64,000 bases of DNA from Pseudeuparius sepicola (GCA_963920635.1 OY987308.1:19311096-19375095), one strand, 5' to 3'. Shown: positions 1-11,525, counted from the first letter of the stretch. The notes: a model not told the origin generated them from the letters alone. Numbers and translations: made by a program.

Positions 1-897
1 TATCAATCTATTTTTCATGGAGGATGCACAACAGGCAATAGTTTCTGTTGGGAAGCGCCGTGCCTCCTCATACTTGACCTAGGTAGATCGATCGTCAAAG
101 TCAAGCAACGCCGCGCGCAGTCGGTTCATGGACGGGTGATCCCGTGATTATTTTTTTGCCTAATAAAACATTTTTTCCGATTTGAAAAAATATAATATGT
201 ACCTCGGCATTGAAGTTCTTTTTATAACTCATGTGGTTTATTTGTCTTAGCCAAAGGCCTCGGCAACTAAATTCCACATGAGTCATAAAAAGTTGAACTT
301 CAGTGCCTTGGTACACAAATAACTATTATCGTTGAGTCAACGCTATTATTGAGATGTGATATTGAAATATTTATAATTTTTATTTTACATTCTACTGATT
401 TAGTTTGGAGACTAATAATGTGTGTAGCTTCACCTCTTTCTAGCATTCTGTTGCATATAAGTAAAATTCGGATTTAGAGGCAGAAAAAATGTCAAAAAGG
501 TGCCTATAAAAGCAATTTTGATATTTTTTATATTTTTTTAAAAGAAATGGCCTTGGTACATAATAGTTATTTATGTACCAAGGCACTGAAGTTCAACTTT
601 TAATGACTCATGTGGAGTTTAGTTGCTGAGGCCCCTGGCCGAGGCAAATAAACCACATGAGTCATAAAAAGTACTTCAATGCCGAGGTACATATTATATT
701 TTTCTTGAAATCGGAAAAAAATGTTTTATTAGGCAAGAAAATAATAATAAGGGATCACCCGTCCACGAACCGACTACGCGCGGCGTTGCTTGACTTTACC
801 GATCGCTCTACCTAGGACAAGTATACTGATGTACGGCACCTTCTGACAGAAAAACCAAACTGCTGCTTCTTGTGCACCCTACACAACAAATCTATTG
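1..897. repeat. Fold-back element with nested palindromes
   Basis: The first ~330 bases reappear inverted at about 545-897, so the whole block can fold back on itself. Each arm contains a second palindrome: a segment starting TACCTCGGCATTGAAGTTC (from 207) is answered by an inverted, diverged version ending at about 316, and the same happens at 575-690. The result is four related hairpin modules around an AT-rich centre. The left end may lie before the window. No coding potential is visible, so it is best described as a non-autonomous fold-back or MITE. A fragment of one module recurs at 35668-35750. Confidence 0.8.
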
Positions 898-1082
898 ATT
901 TTCAAATTTACTAAAATATGTATACTGGAGGATTGCGCTTCTATAGGAAACAATTTCGCAATGTGTACGAAAAGTTAAATGAGCCTTTATCGGCCGGGTT
1001 TTGAATATTTGGTCACTTTTGACGGGCGATTTCTCCGCGTCTGACGTTTGATGTTTACATCTCGCCAAGGCCTATTATTGAA

Positions 1083-1122
1083 AAAATCGTACAATAATGG
1101 GCTACATTATTGTACGATTTCT
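1083..1122. other. Short perfect hairpin
   Basis: AAATCGTACAATAAT and its reverse complement flank a six-base loop. It lies at the 3' end of the minus-strand hAT-like relic and may belong to that element. Its function is unknown. Confidence 0.5.
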
Positions 1123-1400
1123 GTGCTTTTAATGACGATTTTGGGACATTTTAATGCCGATTTCAAGAAAATAACTACTATTATTGCTTTAAAATACCTA
1201 AAATAAAATAAGGCCTCCTCAAGCCAAGTACCCCAGCGTGTGATCATCGGAGGGAGAAATATATCGGGCAGTATATTTCGATAAACTTGTACCCTTAAAA
1301 GTGCCTTAATAAATACTCTTTTCATGTTATTATTTAAGTCATTCACAAGTGGAAATTGATTCCAAATTTCTTTCGCCACTCTGTATAGGAACAAGTGCAA
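1107..1400 (-). pseudogene. hAT-like transposase relic (internal fragment)
   Basis: The minus strand encodes about 97 residues. The N-terminal two thirds reads like an internal block of hAT-superfamily transposases of the CGGBP1-like type: RVAKEIWNQFPLVNDL, then NNNMKRVFIKA, then [18 protein letters not shown]. The same block, in the same order ([28 protein letters not shown]), occurs at 53120-53365 inside a hAT element with recognisable ends, which supports the call. There is no start in context, no zinc finger and no dimerisation domain here, so it is a fragment. No terminal repeats were recognised around it. Confidence 0.6.
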
Positions 1401-2421
1401 TGGATTAAATTAGGATAAAACACCTTTAAATTTACTGCAGCTTTTAACATGTTGTCGGTTAACATTAATACAATTTTGTTAACTGGTGCGGCATTTTACA
1501 AAAATATATTTGTTAAGCGCTCTTGAAAAATAAAATTGACCTACCTACCTACCGTTAAATTTATAAAATGTGTCTTGAAATTTAATAAAATGGCAGTTTT
1601 TTTCCATAAAAGGCAGACAATGGCAGAAAATAAAAAAATCCGAGCTTTACATAATATAAGTAAACCTATATTAGGTACCTTCGTTGTAAACGGTATGCTT
1701 TCTGAAACCCGTCGTAGAAGCCAATCGATTTGGATTCTTACATTCGGAAATGAAACGAATTTTAGTTTTTTTAGCCGACGAACTCAGCTGGCGCTGGTGT
1801 GAAAACCGCCACTATATAGGGCCGCCGCGGGGCCCGTTGCCATGGCGACGGGAGCGCAGGAAGGAGGCAAATCTCGCTCTGAGAATCAACAGTTCGATAA
1901 CCGCCGTTGCCGGATCGACTGTAGTAATAACCGCAGTGCAACATAGAGGCAGGAACACAGAACGATATTTTAAAAAGAATCGTTGTAGATTGTAGATTCT
2001 TCTATGCTACTACCTCAGCAAGTCAACAATCACTACTTTCTATAAACGAAGCGGTTCAACCCATCGCGGTGGACGGGCACTAACCGCAAGTAACTTCTCC
2101 CTACTAAGATTTTACTTGCAACAAATTATAACTACCCGACCCTCCGACTATGGGCTTACAATTTCCTTTATCAGCATTTTATTCCCAATTGTGACTTGGA
2201 GATTACGGCAGCGACCAGAGATATATGTGTACTAATAAGTCCGGGCACTCGGCCTTGTGTAAACAAACGTTTCCCTCTTGCCCTCTCCCGCTCCCCTCCT
2301 CATCGAGCCGATCGATATCTTATAATATAAGAAAATAAGCTGTACACAGTGTATCTGAGTGCGGTTCGTTCGCATTCTACCGGGAGCGCGCAAAATATTA
2401 CCGCAAAATATTACCGACCGT

Positions 2422-2800
2422 GACAGTGTGGCTGTAAAACGTAAAACCAGTTCAAAAGACTATATTACCTTTTTTTCATTTCCTAAAGACCCTGAAAGGT
2501 AAGATTGAGTTTGAGGTACCTACCTACAAAAATTAAGAGATTTTTATGTGACATTTGAATACTTAGGTATTAATTGAAGAATAATATAGATATACCTAAT
2601 ATTAAAATATTGAAAATTTGAAGGTGCCAGCAATGGAAAAATGCCTTAGGGTTCATCGGAGAACATAAATTTGCGAATATTTCACCTGAAGAGATCAGTC
2701 ATTCACTTCGTCCGGAAAAGGTTTAGTAAAAACTGCTGTCCCCTCGGCTGTCCCATTAAGATTATTGCCAGAAGCTTATAGTAAGACGCATGCTTGTGTA
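2422..2800 (+). pseudogene. THAP-domain relic with one intron
   Basis: A plus-strand exon ends in a strong donor at 2498/2499. Joined to an acceptor at 2623/2624, it reads FFSFPKDPERCQQWKNALG, which matches the core of the THAP zinc-binding domain (FxFPKDPERCxxWxxA). Downstream, in two other frames, come SVIHF (THAP normally has CxxHF, so the Cys is lost) and VKTAVPSAVP (the AVP motif that closes THAP domains). The N-terminal Cys pair is readable only in a shifted frame and no start codon precedes it. I therefore call a decayed THAP gene. THAP domains occur in host transcription factors and in P-type transposases; which one this came from cannot be told. Confidence 0.6.
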
Positions 2801-3130
2801 GGTACGTATGCCTAATATTTTGTTCTGCATTGTTTATGTCAATTTAAATATCAAAATATGTACTACAGGATGAAAAATTAGATATGATTAGTTTAACTCT
2901 TTGTCGTTAAATATTTATTTGTTATTTATGTTTTTGTCTGCTCTATGTTTCGTTAGGCTTTATTAAAAATGAACGTAAAACATAAAAAAATGCATTTTTA
3001 TTTATGTTCCAACCAAAGTCTACAGATATACCTACTAACTATGTAGATTCTGGTAATAGCTACTTTGTATTTTAATTTAACTGTACCTACCAAAAACTAA
3101 GGGTACACTTACCTACACAAATAATGTTGT

Positions 3131-3174
3131 ACCAAAGTCTACAAATAGGTATACTAATATTTGTAGACTTTGGT
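3131..3174. other. Near-perfect hairpin
   Basis: TACCAAAGTCTACAAATA and its reverse complement flank a loop of about eight bases. A looser copy of the stem (accaaagtctacagata) sits at 3012-3050. The role is unknown; it may be a MITE remnant. Confidence 0.5.
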
Positions 3175-3782
3175 AAGTAATGGAAAGTCAATATGAACCT
3201 GCCCCCGTATACCTAGCTTGACGGCGATTTCATTTAGTCGCCCTCGTAAATGCGGAGCGTGCGAGGTGACGCTGATTTACGACCGGTCGCAAAAAATTGT
3301 CGGCTTTTCCGAGAGATCAAAGGAGTGAGCCGACTTTAGTATTTCTAGACTTTGATTACGGGGTGCTCCCAAGGAAGAACGCCGGCAAATACATCGAACG
3401 AATGGCAAAGCCTTTTGTCGGACCCAGATTCAAGTCAAGTATACGGCAGAGCAAAAAAGATTCTGTCCACACAATTCGGAATCTGAACAAATTTTGCACT
3501 TAGGGTAGTACACCGAGGCCACCCTCCCCAAACCTCTACGTACATACGTCCAACATTCGCACTTTAACGCTAAATGGAATTTCGCCCCTTTGTAGATATC
3601 CCAACGTACATCCGCAATACGCTCACCCTTATACTACAATCGGATCGGCGCGCGGCGGGGTGTTATTTCAGTTTGTAGCGGTATTTCCTGGCTCCGTTTT
3701 CATTGAGGGCGGCACACACTTCGAGGGGGAAGCGAGAGATATATCCCACAATTAACATTAGGGCTCGTGTTCCAGTATATAC

Positions 3783-5465
3783 TAGTACAGTAGAACTAAC
3801 ACAAAATTAGGCCAAACCCAAACATCCAAAAAAAGTCCTTTCTAGCGTGAAATAGTTCCATACCCTCCTAAGAGTTAGTACTAAAAAGTTACACCACCAC
3901 CAGCGTCGGGTTTCGGGGGGAGGGGGTGAAAAGGGCAGGAAATTCTTATTTTTCACAGTTTTGCGTGAATATCTAGTAAACTATGAGGTTTAGCGCAAAC
4001 GTCGTCCTATACGCAAATGATATACACTAAATTCCGAACAAGAATTGTTATATACAGAATTATGGTAAAGTGAACGGTTTCCATGATATGGAGGGGTAAA
4101 GATTTCTTTGTTTTTATTTCACGTAGTTTTTGTTGAAAAAACTTAAAATGATTACAGTATAAATTAGTAACTGAATAATGTATGTAGAATATATATATAG
4201 ATATATCTATGCATATATAGGTACATATTACACCCATAGATTGTTATTTTTTGTCACAACATAACCTCATAAGTATATGACTGTAAATATGTCCAATACA
4301 AGTTAGTAGCCTTAGTTAATTTGTACTCACTTTTTGCCCTCATTCATTATAGCGTTCTGATTTCCATTCGTTCTTTTATGTCAAATCATTCCCATATCTA
4401 TAATTTGCCCTTAGCTTGTAAAAATGAGAAAGTCATGAATTGGAAGCTTATGTGAAAAACAAGAAAATATATATTAAACAATCCTCATCGTATGCTTCTG
4501 CAGAGATGGATGCGTCCAAAACTGCGAGTGTCGAAGAAGTGGTCTCAATTGTTCAAGTATGTGCAGCAATTGCTTAGGACTTGCATGTCTCAATAGAGAT
4601 ACTGTAATCATCGACGACGATTTAAATGATGATTCTCGACTGGACGAAGAACACGAAGATTTGTTTCCTCTCACCAGCCCGAGTGAACTATTTGGTGCTG
4701 ACTGATAACGCAATTAATGATTCACCTAAAACTTATAACCTTTTGTATCATTTTGATTTCCCTCCCATTTTTTCAATATAGATTGTTTAATATATGTTCT
4801 TGTTGTTCACATGAGCTTCCTATTCATGACTTTCTTATTTTTACAAACTAAGGACAAATTAGATATGGGAATGATTTGACATAAAGGAACGAATGGAAAT
4901 CAGAACGCTATAATGAATGAGGGCAAAAAGTGAGTACAAATTAACTAAGGCTACTAACTTGTATTGGACATATTTACAGTCATATACTTATGAGGTTATG
5001 TTGTGACAAAAAATAACAATCTATGGGTGTAATATGCATAGATATATCTATATATATCTATATATATATTCTACATACATTATTCAGTTACTAATTTATA
5101 CTGTAATCATTTTAAGTTTTTTCAACAAAAACTACGTGAAATAAAAACAAAGAAATCTTTACCCCTCCATATCATGGAAACCGTTCACTTTACCATAATT
5201 CTGTATATAACAATTCTTGTTCGGAATTTAATGTATATCATTTGCGTATAGGACGACGTTTGCGCTAAACCTCATAGTTTACTAGATATTCACGCAAAAC
5301 TGTGAAAAATAAGAATTTCCTGCCCTTTTCACCCCCTCCCCCCGAAACCCGACGCTGGTGGTGGTGTAACTTTTTAGTACTAACTCTTAGGAGGGTATGG
5401 AATTATTTCGCGCTAGAAAGAACTTTTTTTGGATGTTTGGGTTTTGGCCCAATTTTACTGTACTA
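3783..5465. repeat. 1.7-kb fold-back element
   Basis: The arms at about 3783-4483 and 4778-5465 are near-identical inverted copies of roughly 700 bp. Each outer end carries TAGTACAGTA. Landmarks in both arms include a GGGGGGAGGGGGTGAAAA tract and a short run of ATATAT. The 294-bp loop holds a Cys-rich reading frame (4478-4705). No transposase is present, so it is non-autonomous or a captured-gene fold-back. Confidence 0.88.
4478..4705 (+). pseudogene. Cys-rich (TSO1/CXC-like) C-terminal fragment in the loop of a fold-back
   Basis: After a stop codon at 4475 the plus strand is open for 75 residues to a TGA at 4703. The first half has nine cysteines in a spaced pattern, including CVQNCECRRSGLNCSSMCSNC and then GLACLN. 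The second half is acidic (IIDDDLNDDSRLDEEHEDLF). The spacing resembles tesmin/TSO1-type CXC motifs, and the acidic tail with its own stop suggests the C-terminus of a larger protein. There is no start codon ahead of the cysteines, so either an upstream exon was lost or only the gene end was captured between the arms. The parent protein is not identified. Confidence 0.45.
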
Positions 5466-6419
5466 TAACTGATAAAATAATAATTACTCACAGTCGTATA
5501 GTTAACAGAGTGGGGAGGACAGTGTAACCTTCAGGCCTTTGGCACAGAATGCTAAGGTCCTACACGCCCCTTAATTTAAGAAACTACTACTTTGTAAATA
5601 ATTTTAATCTGTTATTAAGTAAACTTTTACAAGTTGATACGTTAAATATACAGCGAAATATGTATCCAATCAGAATAGCCCTTCATGGCGCTATCTGCGT
5701 ACTAATCAATATCGGACATGCGCAGATATATATTCTTTTTGGCGGGGAATTCAAAATACAACCCAATCATGCCGGCGCATTCGCCAGCATTCAAAAATTC
5801 TCGGAAACGTTAAAACCAAATCGATATTTTCGCAATAGAGCTTGTAGGAACCCGGCAATTTGGCAATATTTCTGCCAGTGACTGCTCGTGTTAATTTTAA
5901 TAATTAATTTGGACATTTCCCGGAAGAAAAAAATAGAACACAATTAAAAAATTTGTTTCTCTTGAACTAGGTAATCCTGGTTTAATAACAAATTAATATT
6001 TTAGTTTGTATTCGTACAAATATAAACAATAAATGTTCGTCCCGAAATTCGATAAATAATTTATAACTTTGCAAATCCATTTTGTATGAAATCATAAACT
6101 ATTTTATTGGATTAGTGGAATAAAATCGTCAATCCACACGAATACTGTTGTCAGATTTCAAATATTCACATAGATTATAATATGGACAAAAGCGACCAAA
6201 TGCGAAAAACGCACAGTGTGGAAGTAATCAATTACCGACAAATTCAAAACGAAAACAAATATAAATGCAATATTGACTCATATACAGTAATTTTTCCTGT
6301 AAATATTGACAGACATTAAAGGGAGAAGATAAAAAATACATACACACAATATTAGCACTATCCATTTTCCATTAGGGTGTAGTGTGACCTTTTTTGAATA
6401 TTTTTTAAACTAAACAAAA
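5466..6419. other. AT-rich stretch without recognised features
   Basis: An open frame of 110 codons at 5549-5881 has no recognisable motif and is probably chance. No repeat shared with the rest of the window was seen. Confidence 0.5.
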
Positions 6420-7570
6420 TATACAGGGTGGTTCACGTTTATGGGATCAAACTGTAGCAGGTGATAGATCTTCAAAAAATATGGCATAAACAGTATCTTT
6501 TTCAGGCCTTACAAAAAAATTACAGGGTTGTAAAATTTGGTAAACGTTATAACGGCATGGGTTAGCATAAAACCTGTTAATATCAAACACCTTTGAACAA
6601 CCAGTGGCATAAAAGTGGGTAATTAGTACAATTATTAAAAAATAATCACTTTGGAATCTTTGAATAGTAATAAAATGTAATATGTAATAAAATGTAATGA
6701 TTTTTATACATTTAAATTATACATACCAGAAGTGAATAAAACACTATAGCACAAAGATGGTACATTTATTTGAGACACATCAATTCAATTACTCTTTTAA
6801 AGATACAATTTAAAAAAGGCTCTTGCACATACCTAGAACTGAAATACATAGATTGATAGACAGAAGAAGTCAATAAAAAATAAGCGGACAGCTAGTATGT
6901 ACTGTATTCTGTACTTACCTACCCAGGGGTATCTGTCAAATCCTTAATTGCCATTGTAAGGCAAGACCCCTTCTATATTACTGGCTTCTTACAGTTATTG
7001 CTATCCTAGAACTGCCGTGTTAAATAGTTAAATGTTAATTGCTAAATATTATATATTTTTAAGTTAGGCTTTAATTTTAAGGAGTAGAATTTGTTCCCAC
7101 GCACAAGGCTTTGAATGTATGTGCGAATAAATTTATTATTATTATTATTATAAAGTAGATTTTAATTTTAAACAAAAATGCCCTCTTGGTATTTTTTCGT
7201 ATGTGCTATGATTTTCTGTATTATTTCAGGGTATTTCTGAAAAATTAACTAAAAAATTTGCTCCATAAGTAAGACGCAAAGTAGAAATACTGTGTTTTTT
7301 ACTTTAGGTAAAGTAAACTTACCTATTTAAGGCTATACTTTTGAATATACAGGGCCTAAAACATTTAGGGAAGATAAATTAATGTTACGCTCTGTATCTC
7401 GAAAAGTAAAGCCTTGAATGGGCAAGTTTATTGGAAAAAGTTACTTTATTTAAAGTAATAAACACATTTTTTATACTTTGAGTCTTACCTATCAAGCAAA
7501 TTTTTTAATTAAATTTTCTGAAATAATACAAAAAAAATAAGTTTGCCAAGAGAACTTTTTTATTTACAAT
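6420..7570. repeat. ACAGGGTGG repeat family, diverged copy
   Basis: The block starts TACAGGGTGGTTCACG and shares successive segments with 36320-37500 and 35380-35670: a stretch on a bis-repeated GGCATGGGTTAGCATAAAACC, then a GGGTATTTCTGAAAAATTAAC segment and a segment on AAGTTACTTTATTTAAAGTAA. The second half is partly inverted relative to the first. An (ATT)n microsatellite lies at 7131-7151. It is noncoding. Confidence 0.65.
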
Positions 7571-7741
7571 TAAAATTTACATAAAAGAAATCAGCATATT
7601 TTATTAATGGCAGCTGTGACGTCATCGATATTTTTCCCCAGAAACATACCATTTCTTCCCTATATATTGGAAGTCCTTATCATTCTCAACAACTTTTGTA
7701 GGAAAAGATTTTCTGTATCTTTTATTGTTCAAAATCTACAG

Positions 7742-8113
7742 GATCAAATATGTAAATCAACATGGAATTTTTTCTAATCACCAGGATCGGTTTTCCGAAA
7801 TCTAGCTAGCCAGATAGTCAGAAATTATTTAAGAGTATGTTAGGAAGCCTTGTGCACCCTTAAATTTATCCAACTGGAATATTTTAAAAAATTTTGAATT
7901 GTGCTTGTGATAACTCGTTTGCTATTATTCTTTGCTACTGCTACAAACAAATTTTAAAAATACTTCAGTTTTAAATTTAAGGGTGCACAAGGAACCCTAA
8001 CCTACTCTTAAATAATTTCTGACTATCAATTATTGTTTCCATGGCTTGCTAGTCTTCGGAAAACCGATCCTGGTGATTAGAAAAAAATTCCATGTTTTTT
8101 TTACAATTTGATC
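7742..8113. repeat. Small inverted repeat
   Basis: The arms start GATCAAATATGTAAATCAAC and contain CACCAGGATCGGTTTTCCGAA. The right arm carries ACCGATCCTGGTGATTAG and ends ACAATTTGATC directly beside the mariner insertion. The segment is part of, or was inserted into, the larger fold-back around it. Confidence 0.75.
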
Positions 8114-8118
8114 TTGTA

Positions 8119-10039
8119 CAGTGTGACCCATTTGTTTTGGGGTCAGTCTGTAAAAAGTGTATCAATCGTGCGATTTGGCTGATTTTTTTTTTAAATTGTA
8201 GAGCTCGATGAACTGCACATTTTGAACAAAAATTGCCTGGTTCGCATAAAATCCAAAGCCTACTATGACCGTTTTTATGAGCAAAATTTTAAGAAACCAT
8301 ATTAGCGTTTTTTTTTGAAAAAATCTGTGTGCGCCAATGGATTGAGCACCCCTCGAAATGGGTATGTACAAAATTTCATCAAAATATTTCAAGTAATAAC
8401 GATTTTGTAGAAAAATTAAAAATGCAGCCAAGGTACGTCTTTATTTTCAAAAATTCAAAGTTGGCCATGGAAAATAATTGAATTGTTTACTTTTATTAAG
8501 TGTCAAACTGTCTAAATTGAGTTCAGAAATTGTTTGTGCTCAATACAATTAATTATCATAATTATGGAATATTTAAGCATAAGAGACAAAATAGAAATTG
8601 TTCGACTCGTGGGCGACAACGAGCGCTCGGCAGCAGAAGCTGCGGCCGAATTTAACAATAGACACCTGAGTCGAAGTACTGTACAACGTATAAACAATAT
8701 TTTTGATGAAACTGGATCGATTTCTAAAAATTTATTAAAAACTAGGCAAAATGGACGCCGTGGACTTGTTGAAAATAACAATCAAATTCTGCAATACTTT
8801 AGTGACAATCCTCGAAATAGTGTTCGAACGGCCAGTTTAGACCTTCATATACCCAGAGAGAGTATAAGGAGATGTTTGAGACAAAACAAAATAAAACCGT
8901 TTAAGCCAAAATTTTTGCACACCCTGGAACCAGGAGATGAGGAGAGAAGATTAGAATTTTGCTATTGGCTGCAAGGTGAATATCTCCATAATGGCAACTT
9001 TTTAAATGAAATTTTATTCACCGACGAAGCCACGTTTACTACAAATGGTGTAGTATCAAGTCAAAACTGCCGTCACTGGTCAGCTGAAAATCCAGAGTTT
9101 ATAATAAATGCAAGGAGACAATATTCACAAAAAATTAACGTTTGGTGTGGAATACTACGCGACAGAATAATTGGCCCATTTTTCTTTGAAGGGAATTTGA
9201 ATGCGGCTGGCTTCTTGAATTTTCTAGAAATTGAATTTAGAAGTGCTTTAGATGAGTTACCATTAAGATACCGTTTAAATTTAAAGTTACAGTTAGATGG
9301 CAGTCCTATTCATAATGCTCGTTTAATCAGAAACTGGCTAGATAATAATTTTGAAAACTGTTGGATAGGGCGAAATAGTCCTTTCTGTGAGTGGCCACCG
9401 AGATCTCCGGACTTAACTCCTTTAGATTTTTTTCTTTGGGGTACACTTAAGCAAAATGTTTCAAGATCCCATAATTTACAAGAACTGCAAGCTAGGATAA
9501 ACCGTAGTTGTGAGGAAATTACTCCACAGCAAATACGAAATGTAATTTTGAATGTACGCAAGAGGAACGACAAATGCATTGTAGAAAATGGAGGCTTGGT
9601 AGAAGTTGCAAAAATTTTATAATTTTAATTGTTTTTATGTTTTGTGTTTATAAGCATAAGGTTGTATTATTACAATTCAATTATTTTCCATGGCCAACTT
9701 TGAATTTTTGAAAATAAAGACGTACCTTGGCTGCATTTTTAATTTTTCTACAAAATCGTTATTACTTGAAATATTTTGATGAAATTTTGTACATACCCAT
9801 TTCGAGGGGTGCTCAATCCATTGGCGCACACAGATTTTTTCAAAAAAAAACGCTAATATGGTTTCTTAAAATTTTGCTCATAACAACGGTCATAGTAGGC
9901 TTTGGATTTTATGCGAACCAGGCAATTTTTGTTCAAAATGTGCAGTTCATCGAGCTCTACAATTTAAAAAAAAAATCAGCCAAATCGCACGATTGATACA
10001 CTTTTTACAGACTGACCCCAAAACAAATGGGTCACACTG
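8119..10039 (+). mobile_element. Tc1/mariner-type transposon, apparently complete
   Basis: The ends are CAGTGTGACCC and GGGTCACACTG, flanked by TA on both sides (8117-8118 and 10040-10041), the expected TA target duplication of Tc1/mariner elements. The terminal inverted repeats are unusually long, 367 bp each (8119-8485 and 9673-10039). They are almost identical: the 89-codon frame crossing both arms differs by one residue. A single uninterrupted transposase gene lies between the repeats. Together this indicates recent insertion and possible activity. Confidence 0.93.
8564..9622 (+). CDS. Mariner-type transposase, full length
   Basis: The frame encodes 352 residues from the chosen Met at 8564. 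An in-frame Met ten codons earlier is possible, but homologous-looking sequence starts at MEYLSIRDKIEIVRL. Residues 1-115 form the helix-turn-helix DNA-binding half (SAAEAAAEFN, SRSTVQRIN). The catalytic half has FTDEATF (Asp154), LQLDGSPIHNA (Asp245) and WPPRSPDLTPLDFFLWG (Asp288). By my count 42 residues separate Asp245 and Asp288, a longer gap than the classical DD34D of mariner. The protein should bind the long inverted repeats and cut and paste the element at TA sites. No frameshift or stop interrupts it. It belongs to the same broad family as the transposase at 22712-24034, which lacks one residue in the last gap. Confidence 0.92.
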   Translation: MEYLSIRDKIEIVRLVGDNERSAAEAAAEFNNRHLSRSTVQRINNIFDETGSISKNLLKTRQNGRRGLVENNNQILQYFSDNPRNSVRTASLDLHIPRESIRRCLRQNKIKPFKPKFLHTLEPGDEERRLEFCYWLQGEYLHNGNFLNEILFTDEATFTTNGVVSSQNCRHWSAENPEFIINARRQYSQKINVWCGILRDRIIGPFFFEGNLNAAGFLNFLEIEFRSALDELPLRYRLNLKLQLDGSPIHNARLIRNWLDNNFENCWIGRNSPFCEWPPRSPDLTPLDFFLWGTLKQNVSRSHNLQELQARINRSCEEITPQQIRNVILNVRKRNDKCIVENGGLVEVAKIL

Positions 10040-10199
10040 TATATTTTAAACGATAAAAGATACAAAAAATGTTTTCCTACAAAAGTTGTTCAGAATTATA
10101 AGGACTTTCAATATATAGGGAAAAATGGTATGTTTCTGGGGAAAAAATCGATGACAGCGGCCATTTAAATTCGAAACTAATTTTGGACGTTTTTTCCAG

Positions 10200-10341
10200 A
10201 GTTCGAGCTGAACTCATGGGTGCGCCACTACGACGTAGCCGCCTACGACCCCGACTATCTACGGACGCGGCACGGGCGCGCCCGCAGGGACGATACTGGG
10301 GCACGTCCCCCCCTGCGTATCGTCATCAAAGGACAGGACAG
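10200..10341 (+). CDS. ADAM10/Kuzbanian-like metalloprotease, prodomain exon 1 of 2 in window
   Basis: The exon is bounded by a pyrimidine-rich acceptor (TTTTTTCCAG) and a GTGAGC donor. It starts with two bases of a split codon and ends with two, encoding 46 full codons. The peptide LNSWVRHYDVAAYDPDYL followed by RTRHGRARRD has the order LN-x-x-(V/I)RHY-x-x-x-x-Y-x-x-x-x-L-x-x-x-H-x-RA-(K/R)R seen at the N-terminus of ADAM10-type sheddases just after the signal peptide. It is far more CpG- and GC-rich than its surroundings, as expected for a conserved exon in an AT-rich intron. ADAM10/Kuzbanian is a membrane metalloprotease that sheds Notch and other receptors. The signal-peptide exon was not found. 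Direct family identity is inferred from memory of the family pattern. Confidence 0.8.
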
Positions 10342-10819
10342 GTGAGCGCCTATAAATATTAAGAAATGCGGTCGAGTGTTTCTCGAACACGACTCCCAGC
10401 GTCACTATTGATTTATTAACTCTGGCAGCAGTCAGCCACGAAAGGGGGCCTTAACCTGCAGAACAAAATCCTACACGGTTTACATTGTTTTCTATTTTCC
10501 TGTTCCAATATATCCTCCACTTCAAAGACTCAACTATATTGGGAATTCGACCTATTTTTTCCCATATTACGTACCTACGTTTCGGTATCTTTCAAATTAC
10601 CATCTTTAGATACCTATTTTCAAAATTAGAACATTGTATAAAATTTTGACATCATCTTGTAAGAAACACTCAAAAGTCTTGAAGAAATTGCATGTAGAGT
10701 AGTTAGTTGTTTGTAGGATTCATTTGCACTGGTTTATTTTCACCCAAAACCAAATATACTAATTGTTTATTTCCTGGTCGTATTCAAGACTCGGCTACAG
10801 TGTGGTCATTTAAGTGTGC
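10342..10819. other. Start of the large intron; nothing recognised
   Basis: Intron sequence downstream of the donor at 10341/10342. No gene or shared repeat was seen before the inverted repeat at 10820. Confidence 0.5.
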
Positions 10820-11525
10820 AACATATTATGGGATTTTTTTTATTAATTGCACAACGAAAATACAAATATCCCCGAAAGTTGGTGCATGTTCGATAATCAT
10901 ATTAGGCGCACTTAGAATGGTTGCAAGTCAGACAGCAAAATTCAACAAATTAAGAAAAGTTGTCTATAATTAAATGTTATGCCTAAATACCAAAACATGG
11001 CCTTCTAAGAAAAAAAATATTTTTTTGAAAAACAACAATTTCCTAAAAAAATTGGTTTTAATATTTACTTACCCTAAAAAATGTCATAAATCAATCAAAA
11101 TTAAATCAATTTCGCATAATTTCATTCAAATTCAACAATATTTGTAAAATTAACTTAGATTTTTAATTTTTTAGGGAATTACAAACTTCATGTTTGTTGC
11201 AACGATATTAAACAAAAATTTCGCAAAAATTCTTCTGAACAAGGTAAAACATTAGTACCTGATGATAATGTGTACATTAAGGCTATGTTTTGGTATTTAG
11301 GCATAGCTTTTAATTGTTAGCAACTTTTCTTAATAACCTTTTGCTGATTTTTTTTAAATAAGAGTACTTTGCTCTTGTACAATTTTTATAATTTTGACCT
11401 ACCCTGCATGCTGTTTAACTTGCAACCATTCTAAGTGCACCTAATATGATTATTGAACATGCATCATTCGGCAATATCTGTATTTTGGATGTGCAATTAA
11501 TAAAAAAAAAGTCCCATATGTTTAT
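10820..11525. repeat. Inverted repeat, unequal arms
   Basis: The left arm 10820-11005 (GGGATTTTTTTTATTAATTG ... ATGCCTAAATACCAAAACAT) reappears inverted at 11279-11525 (ATGTTTTGGTATTTAGGCAT ...). The right arm carries an extra segment of about 60 bases. It is probably an old MITE; noncoding. Confidence 0.75.

Larger units (their letters stand above)
7612..10165. repeat. Fold-back whose arms were split by a mariner insertion
   Basis: The left arm 7612-7745 (ATCGATATTTTTCCCCAG...) reappears inverted at 10042-10165 (...GGGGAAAAAATCGATGAC). Between the arms lie a second, smaller fold-back (7742-8113) and the mariner element (8119-10039). The right arm ends 34 bases before the host exon acceptor. 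Confidence 0.7.

Noticed and set aside
8162..9996. Identical 89-codon frames at 8162-8431 and 9727-9996
   Set aside because: They are the two arms of the mariner inverted repeat, not genes.
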